Source of the DNA: Kordiimonas aquimaris
GTDB lineage: Bacteria; Pseudomonadota; Alphaproteobacteria; Sphingomonadales; Kordiimonadaceae
Direction of reading: 5' to 3'
DNA length: 64,000 bases
Assembly: GCF_025574485.1 (NCBI RefSeq)
Contig: NZ_JAOBPO010000003.1
Coordinates: 597,867-661,866, forward strand
A program made the position numbers and the translations under genes. Positions 35,239 to 45,109 of the stretch are shown here, in pieces. The notes under the pieces are model-generated. The model searched no databases and was not told where the DNA came from. It saw only the letters and a program-made list of their open reading frames with translations. Position 1 is the stretch's first letter. Every line of letters starts with the position of its first letter.

Positions 35239-35874
35239 ATGTCCCTGTCTCTTGAGACTCTTTTAGTCTTGTTTTCAAGCTACTTGCTTGGGTCTGTACC
35301 TTTTGGCTTAGTAATCACACGTCTCTCAGGCCTTGGTGATATTCGTAGTATTGGGTCTGGCAACATTGGGGCAACCAACGTACTACGCACTGGCCGCAAG
35401 GATCTCGCGCTCGCAACACTTCTGTTGGATGCGGGCAAAGGGGCCATTGCTGTATTTGCAACATTGTATGTTGTTAATCAGCCAGAACTGGCAGCTGCTG
35501 CAGGCATGGCTGCTTTTATCGGACATTGTTTCTCGCTTTACCTAAAGTTTGCGGGTGGTAAAGGTGTTGCTACTTTTTTCGGTACTTTGTTCGCTATAAG
35601 TTGGCCAATGGGGTTGGCGGCTGGCGGCAGCTGGGTGCTCTCGGCCCTTCTTTTTCGCATGTCTTCACTTGCTGGTTTGATTACGGCCCTGTCTGCGCCA
35701 GTATTCAGTTACTATTTTACAGGTGGGTCAACATGGATATTTATCGCAGGCATGTCGATTGTCATTTTTGTAAGACATAGTGACAACATAAAACGCATTC
35801 TTAGCGGTACTGAATCCAAAATTGGTCAAAAAAAGTCAGATACGCCGTCCGAGAATTCAGATAAAACTGAATAG
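35239..35874 (+). CDS. plsY: Acyl-phosphate:glycerol-3-phosphate acyltransferase PlsY
   Basis: PlsY makes lysophosphatidic acid from acyl phosphate in the inner membrane. The 211-residue multispan protein has the three conserved loops: SYLLGSVPFGLV, IGSGNIGATNVLRTGRKDLA and GHCFSLYLKFAGGKGVATFFG. About five hydrophobic helices are visible, and the C-terminal 25 residues are polar. It begins immediately after the pyrC' stop and is followed by dprA, a common alphaproteobacterial order. The acyl-phosphate supplier PlsX is not in the window. Confidence 0.95.
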   Translation: MSLSLETLLVLFSSYLLGSVPFGLVITRLSGLGDIRSIGSGNIGATNVLRTGRKDLALATLLLDAGKGAIAVFATLYVVNQPELAAAAGMAAFIGHCFSLYLKFAGGKGVATFFGTLFAISWPMGLAAGGSWVLSALLFRMSSLAGLITALSAPVFSYYFTGGSTWIFIAGMSIVIFVRHSDNIKRILSGTESKIGQKKSDTPSENSDKTE

Positions 35875-35888
35875 AAAGACACCTCACT

Positions 35889-36971
35889 TTGCAAGAATCC
35901 GAAAAAATTGCCCGCGTACAATTAGCTCGTAGCAAATCTGTCGGTCCAGTCACTTTCGGAAAACTTATCAATAAATTCGGTTCAGCTGTCCATGCAGTAG
36001 CGTCATTAATGGATGGACCAAAATCAGCAAACATCGTTGATATAAACATTGCAGAGCGCGAGCTAGAACAAGCCCACAAACTTGGGGCAAAATGCCTTTT
36101 TGTCGGCGACAAAGACTACCCCCAACCTCTTGCAGCAACCAGCGATGCCCCGCCAATATTATATGTACTAGGTAATATAGGCTTATTGAAACGTCAGAGC
36201 ATCGCAATTGTCGGCGCGCGCAACGCCAGCGCATCAGGGATAAAACTGACTAAAAAAATTGCCAAAGAACTCGGTGAGCAACACATTGTAGTTACTTCTG
36301 GTCTGGCACGCGGTATAGATACAGCAGCTCACTCGGTTACCGTTAACACTGGTACAATCGCCTGCCTGGCTGGTGGTATTAACATCATCTACCCACAAGA
36401 GAACACCGAACTTTATAATGCAATCGCTAAAAATGGCTTGATCGTGAGTGAAATGCCTCCAAACATCAAACCTCAGGCACGACATTTTCCTCGGCGCAAT
36501 CGCATAATCTCAGGCCTATCATCTGGCGTATTAGTTGTTGAAGCCGCAGCAAGATCAGGTTCTCTTATCACTGCACGCTTCGCGGCGGATCAAGGGCGAG
36601 ATATATACGCAGTTCCAGGTTCACCGCTTGATCCACGCTCCGCAGGCACTAATCAATTGATCAAAGACGGTGCTGTTCTGGTGCGCAGTTCAGACGACAT
36701 AATACAGGAATTGTCTGTATTTACTGACTCCTCCATGACACGCTCAACCACCGTATCAAGCCAAGAAAAGTCTACAAACAATGCCGCTATCAAACCTCAA
36801 GAAGCTTTGCCTGAACTCATGCAATTACTTAGCCAGCATCCTACTCATATCGATGAGATAGTCAGGCTTTCAGGCAAAAGTGCCAATGATGTTTTAACAG
36901 AGTTACAATTGATGGAACTTGAAGGCAAAATAATACGTCACAGCGGCAGTCAGTTCAGTTTAAATCAATGA
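35889..36971 (+). CDS. dprA: DNA-processing protein DprA
   Basis: DprA protects incoming single-stranded DNA and loads RecA during transformation. The 360-residue protein has a SAM-like N-terminus (LARSKSVGPVTFGKLINKFG), the Rossmann core with SIAIVGARNASASG, VTSGLARGIDTAAH, CLAGGINIIYPQEN, the SEMPPNIKPQARHFPRRNRIISGLS block and GSLITARFAADQGRDIYAVPG, and a C-terminal winged-helix-like part (about 300-358, IDEIVRLSGKSANDVLTELQLMELEG). I read a TTG start at 35889, 14 bases after plsY, since no ATG or GTG gives the full SAM-like domain. The gene is common even in bacteria not known to be naturally competent. Confidence 0.92.
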   Translation: MQESEKIARVQLARSKSVGPVTFGKLINKFGSAVHAVASLMDGPKSANIVDINIAERELEQAHKLGAKCLFVGDKDYPQPLAATSDAPPILYVLGNIGLLKRQSIAIVGARNASASGIKLTKKIAKELGEQHIVVTSGLARGIDTAAHSVTVNTGTIACLAGGINIIYPQENTELYNAIAKNGLIVSEMPPNIKPQARHFPRRNRIISGLSSGVLVVEAAARSGSLITARFAADQGRDIYAVPGSPLDPRSAGTNQLIKDGAVLVRSSDDIIQELSVFTDSSMTRSTTVSSQEKSTNNAAIKPQEALPELMQLLSQHPTHIDEIVRLSGKSANDVLTELQLMELEGKIIRHSGSQFSLNQ

Positions 36972-37083
36972 AAATGTAACAATCTCATTGCATTACAGCT
37001 AACATACCACTAGGTCAGAACACATGTGACTGGTAAAAAAAGGCGAAAAATCGCCCCAAAAAGTTGACGGAGACTATAGGCGT

Positions 37084-39636
37084 ATGAACGTCGTTATCGT
37101 AGAATCACCATCCAAAGCGAAAACAATCAACAAATATCTTGGTAAAGATTACAATGTCTTAGCCAGTTTTGGTCACGTTCGTGATTTGCCTGCAAAAGAT
37201 GGTTCAGTGAAGCCTGATGAAGATTTTGCGATGGATTGGGAAGTTGATCGCGACTCAAACAAGCGTTTAACCGAAATCGCCAAAGCTGTAAAAGGTGCGG
37301 ATCGTTTGTATCTGGCAACTGACCCTGACCGTGAAGGGGAAGCTATTAGCTGGCACGTACTTGAAGTGCTTGCCAAGAAGAAAGCTCTAAAAGACGTCGA
37401 CGTCAAACGTGTCGTTTTCAATGAAATAACCAAATCTGCAATCTTGAAAGCAATGGCTGAACCAAGAGCGCTTGATGATGAAATGGTTAATGCCTATTTA
37501 GCGCGCCGAGCCCTTGATTATTTAGTTGGGTTTACACTTTCACCTGTGCTGTGGCGCAAGTTGCCCGGCGCACGGTCTGCTGGCCGCGTTCAATCAGTGG
37601 CGCTAAGGCTTATATGTAACCGCGAGTCAGAAATTGAAGAATTTACCCCTCAAGAATATTGGTCTGTTGAAGCGGCTCTAAAAGCGCAATCAGGCAAAGC
37701 CTTTAATGGTCGGCTTTTCGCGACAGACGGTAAAAAGCTGGCTAAATACGACCTAAACAACGAAGAAACCGCAACTGCGGCTGCAGCCCTTGTTCGCAGT
37801 GAACCCTTAACGGTGCAAGCTGTTGAGCGCAAACCGGCACGCAGACACCCACAACCGCCATTTACAACCTCTACATTGCAACAAGAAGCAGCACGTAAAT
37901 TGGGTTTCCCTGCCAATCGGACAATGCGGGTGGCCCAAAGCCTTTATGAAGGTAAAACGCTGGACGGTGAAACAACTGGTCTTATTACATATATGCGGAC
38001 AGACGGTGTTACGATTGCTCAGGAAGCACTCAATGCAACACGGGGCATGATCGAGAGCCGTTACGGCGCGCAATTCCTACCGGAAAAACCTCGAGTTTAT
38101 AAAACTAAAGCCAAGAATGCACAGGAAGCTCACGAAGCTGTACGTCCAACAGACCCAATGCGCCGCCCAACGGACGTTGCGCATGCACTGGATAAAGATG
38201 AACTGAAGCTTTATGAATTGATTTGGCGACGCACAATCGCAAGCCAAATGGAAAGTGCGCAAATGGAGCGTACAACTGTAACAATCAATTCAGCCGACAA
38301 ACGCGCAGAACTGCGAGCAACGGGAACCGTCGTTACATTTGATGGCTTTTTATCCGTTTATCAGGAAGGCAAAGACGACGAAGCTGACGAAGCGGAGACG
38401 TTGCTACCTAAGATGAATGAAGGTGAAACTGTTACACTTAACGAAGTATTGCCTAAACAGCACTTTACCGAACCACAACCTCGTTTCACTGAAGCGAGCC
38501 TTGTTAAAAGGATGGAAGAACTAGGAATTGGTCGTCCATCGACATATGCCTCTATTCTAACGGTACTACGCGAACGAAACTATGTTCACATGGACCGCAA
38601 TCGTTTTGTACCGGAAGATAAAGGGCGGCTGGTTACAGCTTTCCTAGAGAAATTCTTTGACCGGTATGTTCAGTATGATTTCACAGCAAATCTGGAAGAA
38701 AAACTGGATTTTATATCCGCTGGGAAAGAAAATTGGAAAAAAGTACTGCATGATTTCTGGAGTGAATTTAAGCCCAAGACAGAAGAGATTATTGGCGTAC
38801 GCAATGCTGTTGTTATTGATGCGTTGGATGAATTTCTTGAGCCAATGCTGTTCGCCGTCGAAAAGGAAGGCGAAAACCCGCGCAAATGCCCAGCCTGTGA
38901 AGATGGCCGCTTGGGTCTAAAAACCAGCCGTTACGGCGCTTTTGTCGGCTGTTCTAATTATCCTGAATGTAAACACACAAGGCCGTTTGGACAAAAGTCA
39001 GATGAGGCTGGTGAAGATGGCAATGGTGGACCAACTATACTAGGCCCAGACCCGGAAACAGGTGCTGATATTAGTGTTCGTACAGGTCGCTTCGGTGCTT
39101 ATATTCAAATTGGTGAGGCAGAAAAAGGCGAAAAACCTAAACGAGCGACAATACCTAAAGACGTTGACAAGGGCTCGATTGACCTTGAAATGGCTATCGC
39201 TCTTTTGTCATTGCCGCGCGAAGTTGGTACACACCCTGAAACAAGCAAACCAATAACTGCCGCGATTGGGCGTTATGGTCCATATGTATTACATGACGGA
39301 GTGTATGGAAAACTAAGTTCCACTGAAGAAGTGTTTAGTGTCGGTTTAAACCGGGCAGTAGCCATTTTAGCTGACACTGCAGCTAAAAAAGGCGGAGCAG
39401 CCAAAACGGTATTGAAGGACCTGGGTGAGCACCCTGAAGAAGATGGCCCCATACGTGTTCTGGATGGTCGCTATGGCCCTTATGTGAACCACAAACGTGT
39501 CAATGCAACCTTGCCAAAAGATACAGAGCCTGAAAGTGTAACACTTGAACAAGCGCTTGAATGGCTTGCAGCTAAAGCTTCCAAAAAGAAACCTGCTAAG
39601 AAAAAACCAGCAAAACGGAAAAAGAAAGCGTCATAG
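37084..39636 (+). CDS. topA: DNA topoisomerase I
   Basis: TopA relaxes negative supercoils. The 850-residue protein has the TOPRIM start MNVVIVESPSKAKTINKYLG with TDPDREGEAI, the LVGFTLSPVLWRKLPGARSAGRVQSVALRL region, and the nucleophile Y303 in LITYMRTDG. GIGRPSTYASIL follows. The C-terminal part has a four-cysteine zinc finger from C602 (CPACEDGRL ... CSNYPEC), two or more repeats with RYGPYV-like motifs, and a Lys-rich tail. It lies 112 bases after dprA and before rnr, the usual order. Confidence 0.97.
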   Translation: MNVVIVESPSKAKTINKYLGKDYNVLASFGHVRDLPAKDGSVKPDEDFAMDWEVDRDSNKRLTEIAKAVKGADRLYLATDPDREGEAISWHVLEVLAKKKALKDVDVKRVVFNEITKSAILKAMAEPRALDDEMVNAYLARRALDYLVGFTLSPVLWRKLPGARSAGRVQSVALRLICNRESEIEEFTPQEYWSVEAALKAQSGKAFNGRLFATDGKKLAKYDLNNEETATAAAALVRSEPLTVQAVERKPARRHPQPPFTTSTLQQEAARKLGFPANRTMRVAQSLYEGKTLDGETTGLITYMRTDGVTIAQEALNATRGMIESRYGAQFLPEKPRVYKTKAKNAQEAHEAVRPTDPMRRPTDVAHALDKDELKLYELIWRRTIASQMESAQMERTTVTINSADKRAELRATGTVVTFDGFLSVYQEGKDDEADEAETLLPKMNEGETVTLNEVLPKQHFTEPQPRFTEASLVKRMEELGIGRPSTYASILTVLRERNYVHMDRNRFVPEDKGRLVTAFLEKFFDRYVQYDFTANLEEKLDFISAGKENWKKVLHDFWSEFKPKTEEIIGVRNAVVIDALDEFLEPMLFAVEKEGENPRKCPACEDGRLGLKTSRYGAFVGCSNYPECKHTRPFGQKSDEAGEDGNGGPTILGPDPETGADISVRTGRFGAYIQIGEAEKGEKPKRATIPKDVDKGSIDLEMAIALLSLPREVGTHPETSKPITAAIGRYGPYVLHDGVYGKLSSTEEVFSVGLNRAVAILADTAAKKGGAAKTVLKDLGEHPEEDGPIRVLDGRYGPYVNHKRVNATLPKDTEPESVTLEQALEWLAAKASKKKPAKKKPAKRKKKAS

Positions 39637-39671
39637 CGCCTTCTTATCTTACAAATCAGGACACACGGTCT

Positions 39672-41924
39672 GTGGTAAATAAAAACACGCTCGACCATTT
39701 TCCGACCAAGGATGATATTCTTGGATTTCTGAAAGATGCCCGTTCAAAAGCTACTAAACGCGAAATTGCACGCGCATTTCAAATTCGCGGGCAGGATAAA
39801 GTTCTGCTAAAAAAACTGCTGCGCGAAATGCTGAACGACGGAATTATTGCCCAAGATGCATCTCGCTCTTTAAGGCCAGCAGAACAGCTATCTGCTGTTC
39901 AGGTCGTTGAGTATGCCGGTGTTGACACACACGGCGACGTGCTTGTCCGGCCAGTGAAATGGGATGGCAGCGGTCCTGCACCAAAAATATTTCTGAGTTC
40001 TGATAAACGCAAAAAAGGGCCAGCGATCGGCGCTGGTGAACGCGCTTTAGCAAAGCTCATTCCGATAAAGAATGATCCGCCGGTTTACCGCGCTCAAATT
40101 CTTAAAGTTTTAAAGCCTGCGCCTCGCGGTATTCTTGGTGTCTTCAAAGGCGGTGAAAACGGTGGTCGCATTCACCCTGTAGACAAGAAAAATCGTGATG
40201 AATACTGGGTAGATAAAGAGGATGTGCGCGGCGCTGTTGATGGCGAGCTCGTTACAGCTGAGCCAGTTCTTAATCGTAGACGTTCTTCAGGGCCCAAACG
40301 GGCACGTGTCAGAGAAGCCCTTGGCGACGTCAGTGCTGCACGTTCAATCAGTATGATCGCAATTCATGCGCATGACATACCCATGGACTTTCCAAATGAT
40401 GTACTAAAAAGTGCTGATCAGGCAAAACCCGTTGACCTAAGCAACCGGGATGATCTGAGAAGTATACCACTCATCACCATAGACCCTGTTGATGCTCGCG
40501 ACCATGATGATGCAATATGGGCCGAGCCTGACTCTGACCCAAAGAACAAAGATGGCTGGCATGCAATTGTTGCTATTGCTGATGTCGCTCACTACGTACA
40601 ATCAGGCAGTGCATTGGACCGCGAAGCAATAAAACGCGGCAATAGCTGCTATTTCCCGGACCGTGTCGTGCCAATGTTGCCAGAGGCATTATCAGCAGGA
40701 CTGTGTAGCCTACAACCCGGAAAAGACCGCGCCTGCATGGCTGTTCACATGTGGTTTGACGCTTACGGAAACAAGATTAGGCATAAATTTGTACGCGGGC
40801 TTATGAATAGTCATGCCAATATTAACTACGCACAGGCTCAGGCAGCACTAGATGGCCTGCCAGACGAAATGACAGAGCCATTACTTAAACCTGTGCTTGC
40901 CCCCCTACTTGGTACATTCAAAGCATTGATGGCAGCGCGTGATAAGCGGGAACCATTGGAACTTGATCTACCTGAAAGAAAAATAGAACTCAGCAAAGAA
41001 GGTTTTGTTAAAGGCATTGTGCTACGCGAACGCCTGGATACACACCGCATCGTTGAAGAGTTTATGATTGCGGCTAATGTTGCTGCTGCAGAAGAGCTGG
41101 AACGAAAACGAGTGCCTGCTATGTACCGGGTACATGAGGAACCGCCGCTCGACAAGCTCGAAAACCTGCGTGAATTTTTATCTACTCTTGATATGAAGTT
41201 AACCAAGGGCGCAGTAATGATGCCTCGCCTCTTCAACGGCATTCTCTCCAAAGTGCGGGAAACAGCTCACGAACAAATGGTTAACCAAGTTGTATTGCGT
41301 TCGCAAACGCAAGCATACTATTCACCAGACAATCAGGGGCATTTTGGCCTTGCTTTGCCCAAGTACGCTCACTTTACATCACCAATTCGACGCTATGCAG
41401 ATTTGTTGGTGCATCGTGGTCTCATAAAGGCGCTTGGGCTCGGCGATGATGGACTAACAGCACCTGAAATTGAAGAGCTTAATGCTATTGGTGAGCAGAT
41501 ATCCAACACAGAAAGACGAGCAATGGCTGCCGAACGCGAATCAACAGATCGCTATATGGCCGCGTATCTTGCTGATCATGTTGGCGATCAATTCATTGGT
41601 CGCATCACTGGCGTAACACGGTTTGGGCTATTTGTTGAACTTGAACCATCCGGCGGTGACGGCCTGATCCCCATTTCAGAAATAGGCAATGATTATTACA
41701 CGCACGACGAAGATCACCACCGCTTGGTCGGCGAACGCTTCGGCGAAGAATTCAAGCTAGGTGACAAACTGGACGTTCGCTTGACCGAGGCGAACAAGTT
41801 TACTGGTGGCTTGAGACTTGAATTGATCGACGACGGAACAAGACCTGGCCACGGACAGCAAAAAAAGTATCATCAGCGGAAACGGGCTGAACAAAGAAAC
41901 CGAGGCAATCGCAAGCGACGATAA
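39672..41924 (+). CDS. rnr: Ribonuclease R
   Basis: RNase R is a 3'-5' exoribonuclease that can degrade structured RNA. The 750-residue protein has an N-terminal helix-turn-helix-like part (KREIARAFQIRGQDKVLLKKLLREM), cold-shock-like domains, and the RNB catalytic core with IDPVDARDHDDAIW (D271, D274, D277, D279, D280 as candidate metal ligands). SFYR-like and YAHFTSPIRRYADLLVHRGL motifs follow, then an S1 domain (about 640-720, GRITGVTRFGLFVEL) and a basic tail. The start is a GTG, with AGG 11 bases upstream. It converges with the Hpt gene after 15 bases without a clear terminator. Confidence 0.95.
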   Translation: MVNKNTLDHFPTKDDILGFLKDARSKATKREIARAFQIRGQDKVLLKKLLREMLNDGIIAQDASRSLRPAEQLSAVQVVEYAGVDTHGDVLVRPVKWDGSGPAPKIFLSSDKRKKGPAIGAGERALAKLIPIKNDPPVYRAQILKVLKPAPRGILGVFKGGENGGRIHPVDKKNRDEYWVDKEDVRGAVDGELVTAEPVLNRRRSSGPKRARVREALGDVSAARSISMIAIHAHDIPMDFPNDVLKSADQAKPVDLSNRDDLRSIPLITIDPVDARDHDDAIWAEPDSDPKNKDGWHAIVAIADVAHYVQSGSALDREAIKRGNSCYFPDRVVPMLPEALSAGLCSLQPGKDRACMAVHMWFDAYGNKIRHKFVRGLMNSHANINYAQAQAALDGLPDEMTEPLLKPVLAPLLGTFKALMAARDKREPLELDLPERKIELSKEGFVKGIVLRERLDTHRIVEEFMIAANVAAAEELERKRVPAMYRVHEEPPLDKLENLREFLSTLDMKLTKGAVMMPRLFNGILSKVRETAHEQMVNQVVLRSQTQAYYSPDNQGHFGLALPKYAHFTSPIRRYADLLVHRGLIKALGLGDDGLTAPEIEELNAIGEQISNTERRAMAAERESTDRYMAAYLADHVGDQFIGRITGVTRFGLFVELEPSGGDGLIPISEIGNDYYTHDEDHHRLVGERFGEEFKLGDKLDVRLTEANKFTGGLRLELIDDGTRPGHGQQKKYHQRKRAEQRNRGNRKRR

Positions 41925-41939
41925 ATACAGATTGCTCCT

Positions 41940-42695
41940 CTATAAAATTCCAAGCTCCATAAATACATCCGCAACATCATCAGCAAAATTTGCACCTTTG
42001 CGAAGCACTGGCACTGTTTTGGGCAAATCTTTGATATCGCCATTCTCGGTCGCCAACAAAGCAACGGGGATACTTTTCGTTGCAGGCATCGCACTTAAAG
42101 CACAAGCAAGGTCTATACCGGATAGTTCAGGCATCACACGGGAAATAATTACAGCATCAGGCTGCATGGACGGTATGAGTTGAAACGCATCCATCGTGCT
42201 TGCAACATTTACCATCCGATAGCCGCATTCCAGCAACTCTCTCGTCACAATCTTGGTGGCTGTTCCTGGTGCCATCACCAACATAACTTCAATATTGGCA
42301 ACTGTAATATCTGCAACTTCAAAGCCTGCCTTATTTGGCAGTTTCCGCATCAGTTTAGATACATCAATATCTTTACCGTACACAAATGCCTCAAGGCACT
42401 CAGCCATTCGGTCTGCAAAAAACTGAATATCACGGCAGATGCTTTCGCTGAGGTCTGTCACATTGAAGAAATAATCTTCAAAACGGTGACACATAACCTT
42501 CAATGCTTTCATTTCAAATGACGCGGCTACACTCTTTAAGGAATGTGCCTCTAAACGCAACGTCGATAAAGCATCAGCAGCGTTTACTGTACCTTGCGTA
42601 TAACATTGCGTCACTTCCTGGATATTTCTGAGGCGGTCTTCCGCAGTGTCAATTGCTTCGGTACGTAACTCATCTAACAAATCCGATTGCATCAT
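41940..42695 (-). CDS. Hpt domain fused to a degenerate receiver domain
   Basis: This 251-residue protein has two parts. The first (about 1-110) reads as a histidine-phosphotransfer four-helix domain, with H51 and K54 in RLEAHSLKSVAASFEM. The second (about 134-250) has receiver strands, but the phosphoacceptor Asp is replaced by S185 (AVIISRVMPELSG), and the acidic pair at the first strand is missing (EVMLVMAPGT); only the MP motif and K233 remain. The receiver is therefore predicted unable to accept phosphate. It lies close to rpmG, pleD and divK but is on its own promoter. A role in passing phosphate to or from DivK/PleD is an inference. Confidence 0.83.
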   Translation of the reverse strand: MMQSDLLDELRTEAIDTAEDRLRNIQEVTQCYTQGTVNAADALSTLRLEAHSLKSVAASFEMKALKVMCHRFEDYFFNVTDLSESICRDIQFFADRMAECLEAFVYGKDIDVSKLMRKLPNKAGFEVADITVANIEVMLVMAPGTATKIVTRELLECGYRMVNVASTMDAFQLIPSMQPDAVIISRVMPELSGIDLACALSAMPATKSIPVALLATENGDIKDLPKTVPVLRKGANFADDVADVFMELGIL

Positions 42696-42813
42696 TATGT
42701 TTTAGCTTTCTACTTACTGCACGAGATAAAGCTTAGTGATGCCATACAAATAGTTACCTGAGAGTTAGCAAAACCGATTTCTCAATAATTTTTTTAAGAT
42801 TCAACAAACATGC

Positions 42814-42841
42814 TTGACTTACGCGCAGTCATGGGTATTTT
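42814..42841 (+). promoter_or_regulatory. Candidate sigma-70 promoter of rpmG
   Basis: TTGACT and TATTTT are separated by 16 bases, 60 bases upstream of the rpmG ATG, in the expected position. It is a sequence match only. Confidence 0.5.
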
Positions 42842-42900
42842 GCGCGCTCAATGTGACTGCGCGACGCGGTCTGAATAATTATTCTCTTGGAGTAAGTAAG

Positions 42901-43068
42901 ATGGCAAAGCCGTCCAGCATCAAGATCAAGCTCGTGAGCACAGCGGATACTGGTTATTACTATGTAACTAAAAAGAATCCACGTACTCTGACTGAGAAAA
43001 TGGTCAAGCGTAAGTATGACCCTGTTGTTCGCAAGCACGTAGATTTCAAGGAAGCCAAGATTAAATAA
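42901..43068 (+). CDS. rpmG: 50S ribosomal protein L33
   Basis: L33 is a small protein of the large ribosomal subunit near the E site. The 55 residues [21 protein letters not shown] and [12 protein letters not shown] fit the zinc-free form, without the CxxC pairs found in zinc-binding L33. The ATG at 42901 has GGAG about ten bases upstream; a longer frame to 42814 runs through the promoter and is rejected. A strong terminator follows. Position beside pleD-divK is conserved in relatives. Confidence 0.95.
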   Translation: MAKPSSIKIKLVSTADTGYYYVTKKNPRTLTEKMVKRKYDPVVRKHVDFKEAKIK

Positions 43069-43090
43069 TCTTGCATTCTTGATCTGATCA

Positions 43091-43126
43091 AAAAAACGCC
43101 GCCTCCAAACTGGATGCGGCGTTTTT
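43091..43126. terminator. Strong bidirectional terminator between rpmG and pleD
   Basis: A 12-base-pair stem AAAAAACGCCGC / GCGGCGTTTTTT is capped by an inner TCCA/TGGA pairing. It has T-tracts on both strands and serves the convergent rpmG and pleD. Confidence 0.92.
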
Positions 43127-43154
43127 TATGTTTAATAACAACAAAGTACCTTGA

Positions 43155-44525
43155 TTAAGAAGCAATAACTACTTTATTGCGACCGCCAGCTTTTGCTTCA
43201 TAAAGTGCTTTATCTGCTTCATTGATGAGCTGCCCCGGTGTTTGACCATCTTTGCTTGTCGCCACTCCAATAGAGACAGTTACCGTTATAGGCCCCTCAG
43301 CCAGACCAACGTCAAACGGGTTGTCACTCATTTCCTGACGTAAACGATCCCCAATCATTGTAGCCCAATCTGTTGGCGTTTCAGGCATCATGACCACAAA
43401 TTCCTCACCGCCATACCGAGCAGCTAAATCAACACCGCGGATATTACGACCGATTCGACTAGCAAACTCTTTTAAAACAAGGTCACCAGCAGCGTGACCA
43501 TATGTATCGTTCACATGCTTAAAGTGATCAATATCCATCATTAGAACCGACAAAGCTTTACCTTGGCTCTGAGCAGTTTGCATACGTGTGTCCAAATGAC
43601 TGGTCAAATAGTGCCGGTTATAAAGCCCCGTTACAGCATCAGTTGTGGCAAGCTGCATTGATAAATGGAAGTTTTCCCATAATTTATCCGCATACCGCTT
43701 GCGCTTTAGCTGTGTCTTAACCCGCGCCAAAAATTCAAGCTTATCCACGGGGCGAACCACATAGTCATTAACACCCATCTCCAACGCACGGACCAATAGT
43801 TTGGTATTACCGTCATCTACCATAACCAAAATCGGTACATGGCGCGTTTCTTCGAAAGATCGAAGCTTGGAACACACACGAAGACCATCAGTGTCGCGCA
43901 TAGTGAGAGAAACAATAATCAGGTCAAAGTTCTTCTCTCTCGCTTTTTCCGCAGCATCATCACCGCCAGGGATAAACTCCAGCTGTCCGACACCCTCAAG
44001 AGCTTTGGCTATACGTTCAAAAACACGTTCTTGCTCATCAACAATAAGAATCGAACCATCAATAGGAGCAGTTACATCAAATGCCACCCCCTCTTCTTCA
44101 TCCCAACCCAGTGACGCGCCGGTTGTTTTGCGGTTACGCAACTCATCCATCATCACTTTCAGACGCACAAGGGAGCGGACACGTGCGAACATCGCTAAGT
44201 CTTGAACCGGTTTCGTCAGAAAATCGTCTGCACCCGCTTCTAGTCCAGCAACACGATCTGATGGTTGATCAAGTGCTGTCACCATAACAACAGGGATATG
44301 CGCTGTAGTAGGGTCAGCCTTAATACGCTTGCATACCTCAAAACCGTCCATGCCCGGCATCATGACATCAAGTAGAATAATATCTGGGTGCTCGCGGCTA
44401 ATAATATCTAACGCCTCCGGACCGCTGTAAGCTGTCAGGACATCAAAATATTCACTTGTAAGCTTGGCTTCTAGTAACTTAACGTTCGGTGGAACATCAT
44501 CTACAACAAGCACGCGTGCTGTCAT
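43155..44525 (-). CDS. pleD: PleD-type response regulator diguanylate cyclase
   Basis: PleD is a phosphorylation-activated c-di-GMP synthase that controls polar development. The 456-residue protein has two receivers and a GGDEF domain. Receiver 1 has D53 in IILLDVMMPGMDG, the Caulobacter position. Receiver 2 is degenerate (IIVSLTMRDTDG, Ser in place of Asp), as in known PleD where it acts as an adaptor. The catalytic loop is GGEEF at 372-376, and the inhibitory RxxD site is R363-GV-D366. Thus it should be feedback-inhibited. It starts six bases after divK in a two-gene operon. Confidence 0.95.
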   Translation of the reverse strand: MTARVLVVDDVPPNVKLLEAKLTSEYFDVLTAYSGPEALDIISREHPDIILLDVMMPGMDGFEVCKRIKADPTTAHIPVVMVTALDQPSDRVAGLEAGADDFLTKPVQDLAMFARVRSLVRLKVMMDELRNRKTTGASLGWDEEEGVAFDVTAPIDGSILIVDEQERVFERIAKALEGVGQLEFIPGGDDAAEKAREKNFDLIIVSLTMRDTDGLRVCSKLRSFEETRHVPILVMVDDGNTKLLVRALEMGVNDYVVRPVDKLEFLARVKTQLKRKRYADKLWENFHLSMQLATTDAVTGLYNRHYLTSHLDTRMQTAQSQGKALSVLMMDIDHFKHVNDTYGHAAGDLVLKEFASRIGRNIRGVDLAARYGGEEFVVMMPETPTDWATMIGDRLRQEMSDNPFDVGLAEGPITVTVSIGVATSKDGQTPGQLINEADKALYEAKAGGRNKVVIAS

Positions 44526-44531
44526 CGTGCA

Positions 44532-44897
44532 TTATCCTGCAAATTGTTTCACGGTTTCCAGAAAGTGCCCGACAGAAATTGGTTTAGCGATATAGGCCTC
44601 ACAACCGCCTTCGCGGATTTTTTCCTCATCGCCTTTCATTGCAAACGCTGTTACGGCAATAACCGGTATCTTTTGCAAGTCTTCATCTTCTTTCAACCAC
44701 TTGGTAACTTCAAGGCCTGAAACTTCAGGTAATTGAATATCCATGAGAATTAAATCGGGCTGATGGCTACGTGCAAGATCAAGAGCGGCCATGCCATCTC
44801 TTGTTTGAATTGTCTCATAATCATGAGCTTCAAGCAGGTCGCAAAATAATTTCATATTCAATTCATTGTCTTCGACAATTAGAATTTTCTTAGCCAT
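44532..44897 (-). CDS. divK: Single-domain response regulator DivK
   Basis: DivK is a stand-alone receiver controlling polarity and CtrA activity in alphaproteobacteria. The 121-residue protein starts [22 protein letters not shown], with the phosphoacceptor Asp53 in [13 protein letters not shown] and K103 in [12 protein letters not shown]. The ATG at 44897 gives the standard N-terminus and the Caulobacter numbering of the Asp; a GTG nine bases upstream is possible. It precedes pleD by six bases, so both should be coexpressed. The partner kinases PleC/DivJ are not in this window. Confidence 0.93.
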   Translation of the reverse strand: MAKKILIVEDNELNMKLFCDLLEAHDYETIQTRDGMAALDLARSHQPDLILMDIQLPEVSGLEVTKWLKEDEDLQKIPVIAVTAFAMKGDEEKIREGGCEAYIAKPISVGHFLETVKQFAG

Positions 44898-45109
44898 GGA
44901 ACTCACCCACTCCCAAATTCAAGAACACTAAACGTACCCCCATGCAAATAATAGTCTCGCTTTGCTTACAAACACAAGCCTACACAGTGCACTAAAGCAG
45001 AAAATACCTAACAAACTATTGCATTTACCCATAGCATACTCACAATTATATCTGTTTGTATTCATTTAAGAAATTAGCCAAGCTTATATTTCCATTAGGA
45101 ACCATCATT

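Noticed and set aside
37042-37055. Hairpin GGCGA-AAAA-TCGCC before topA
   Set aside because: It has only five base pairs and no T-tract, so it does not support a terminator between dprA and topA.
42814-42900. A longer N-terminus for L33 starting at 42814
   Set aside because: The extra 29 residues overlap a promoter-like sequence, and the standard L33 start has a good ribosome-binding site.
44898-45109. CtrA-type sites (TTAA-N7-TTAA) before divK
   Set aside because: Only TTAA fragments without correct spacing were seen by eye.
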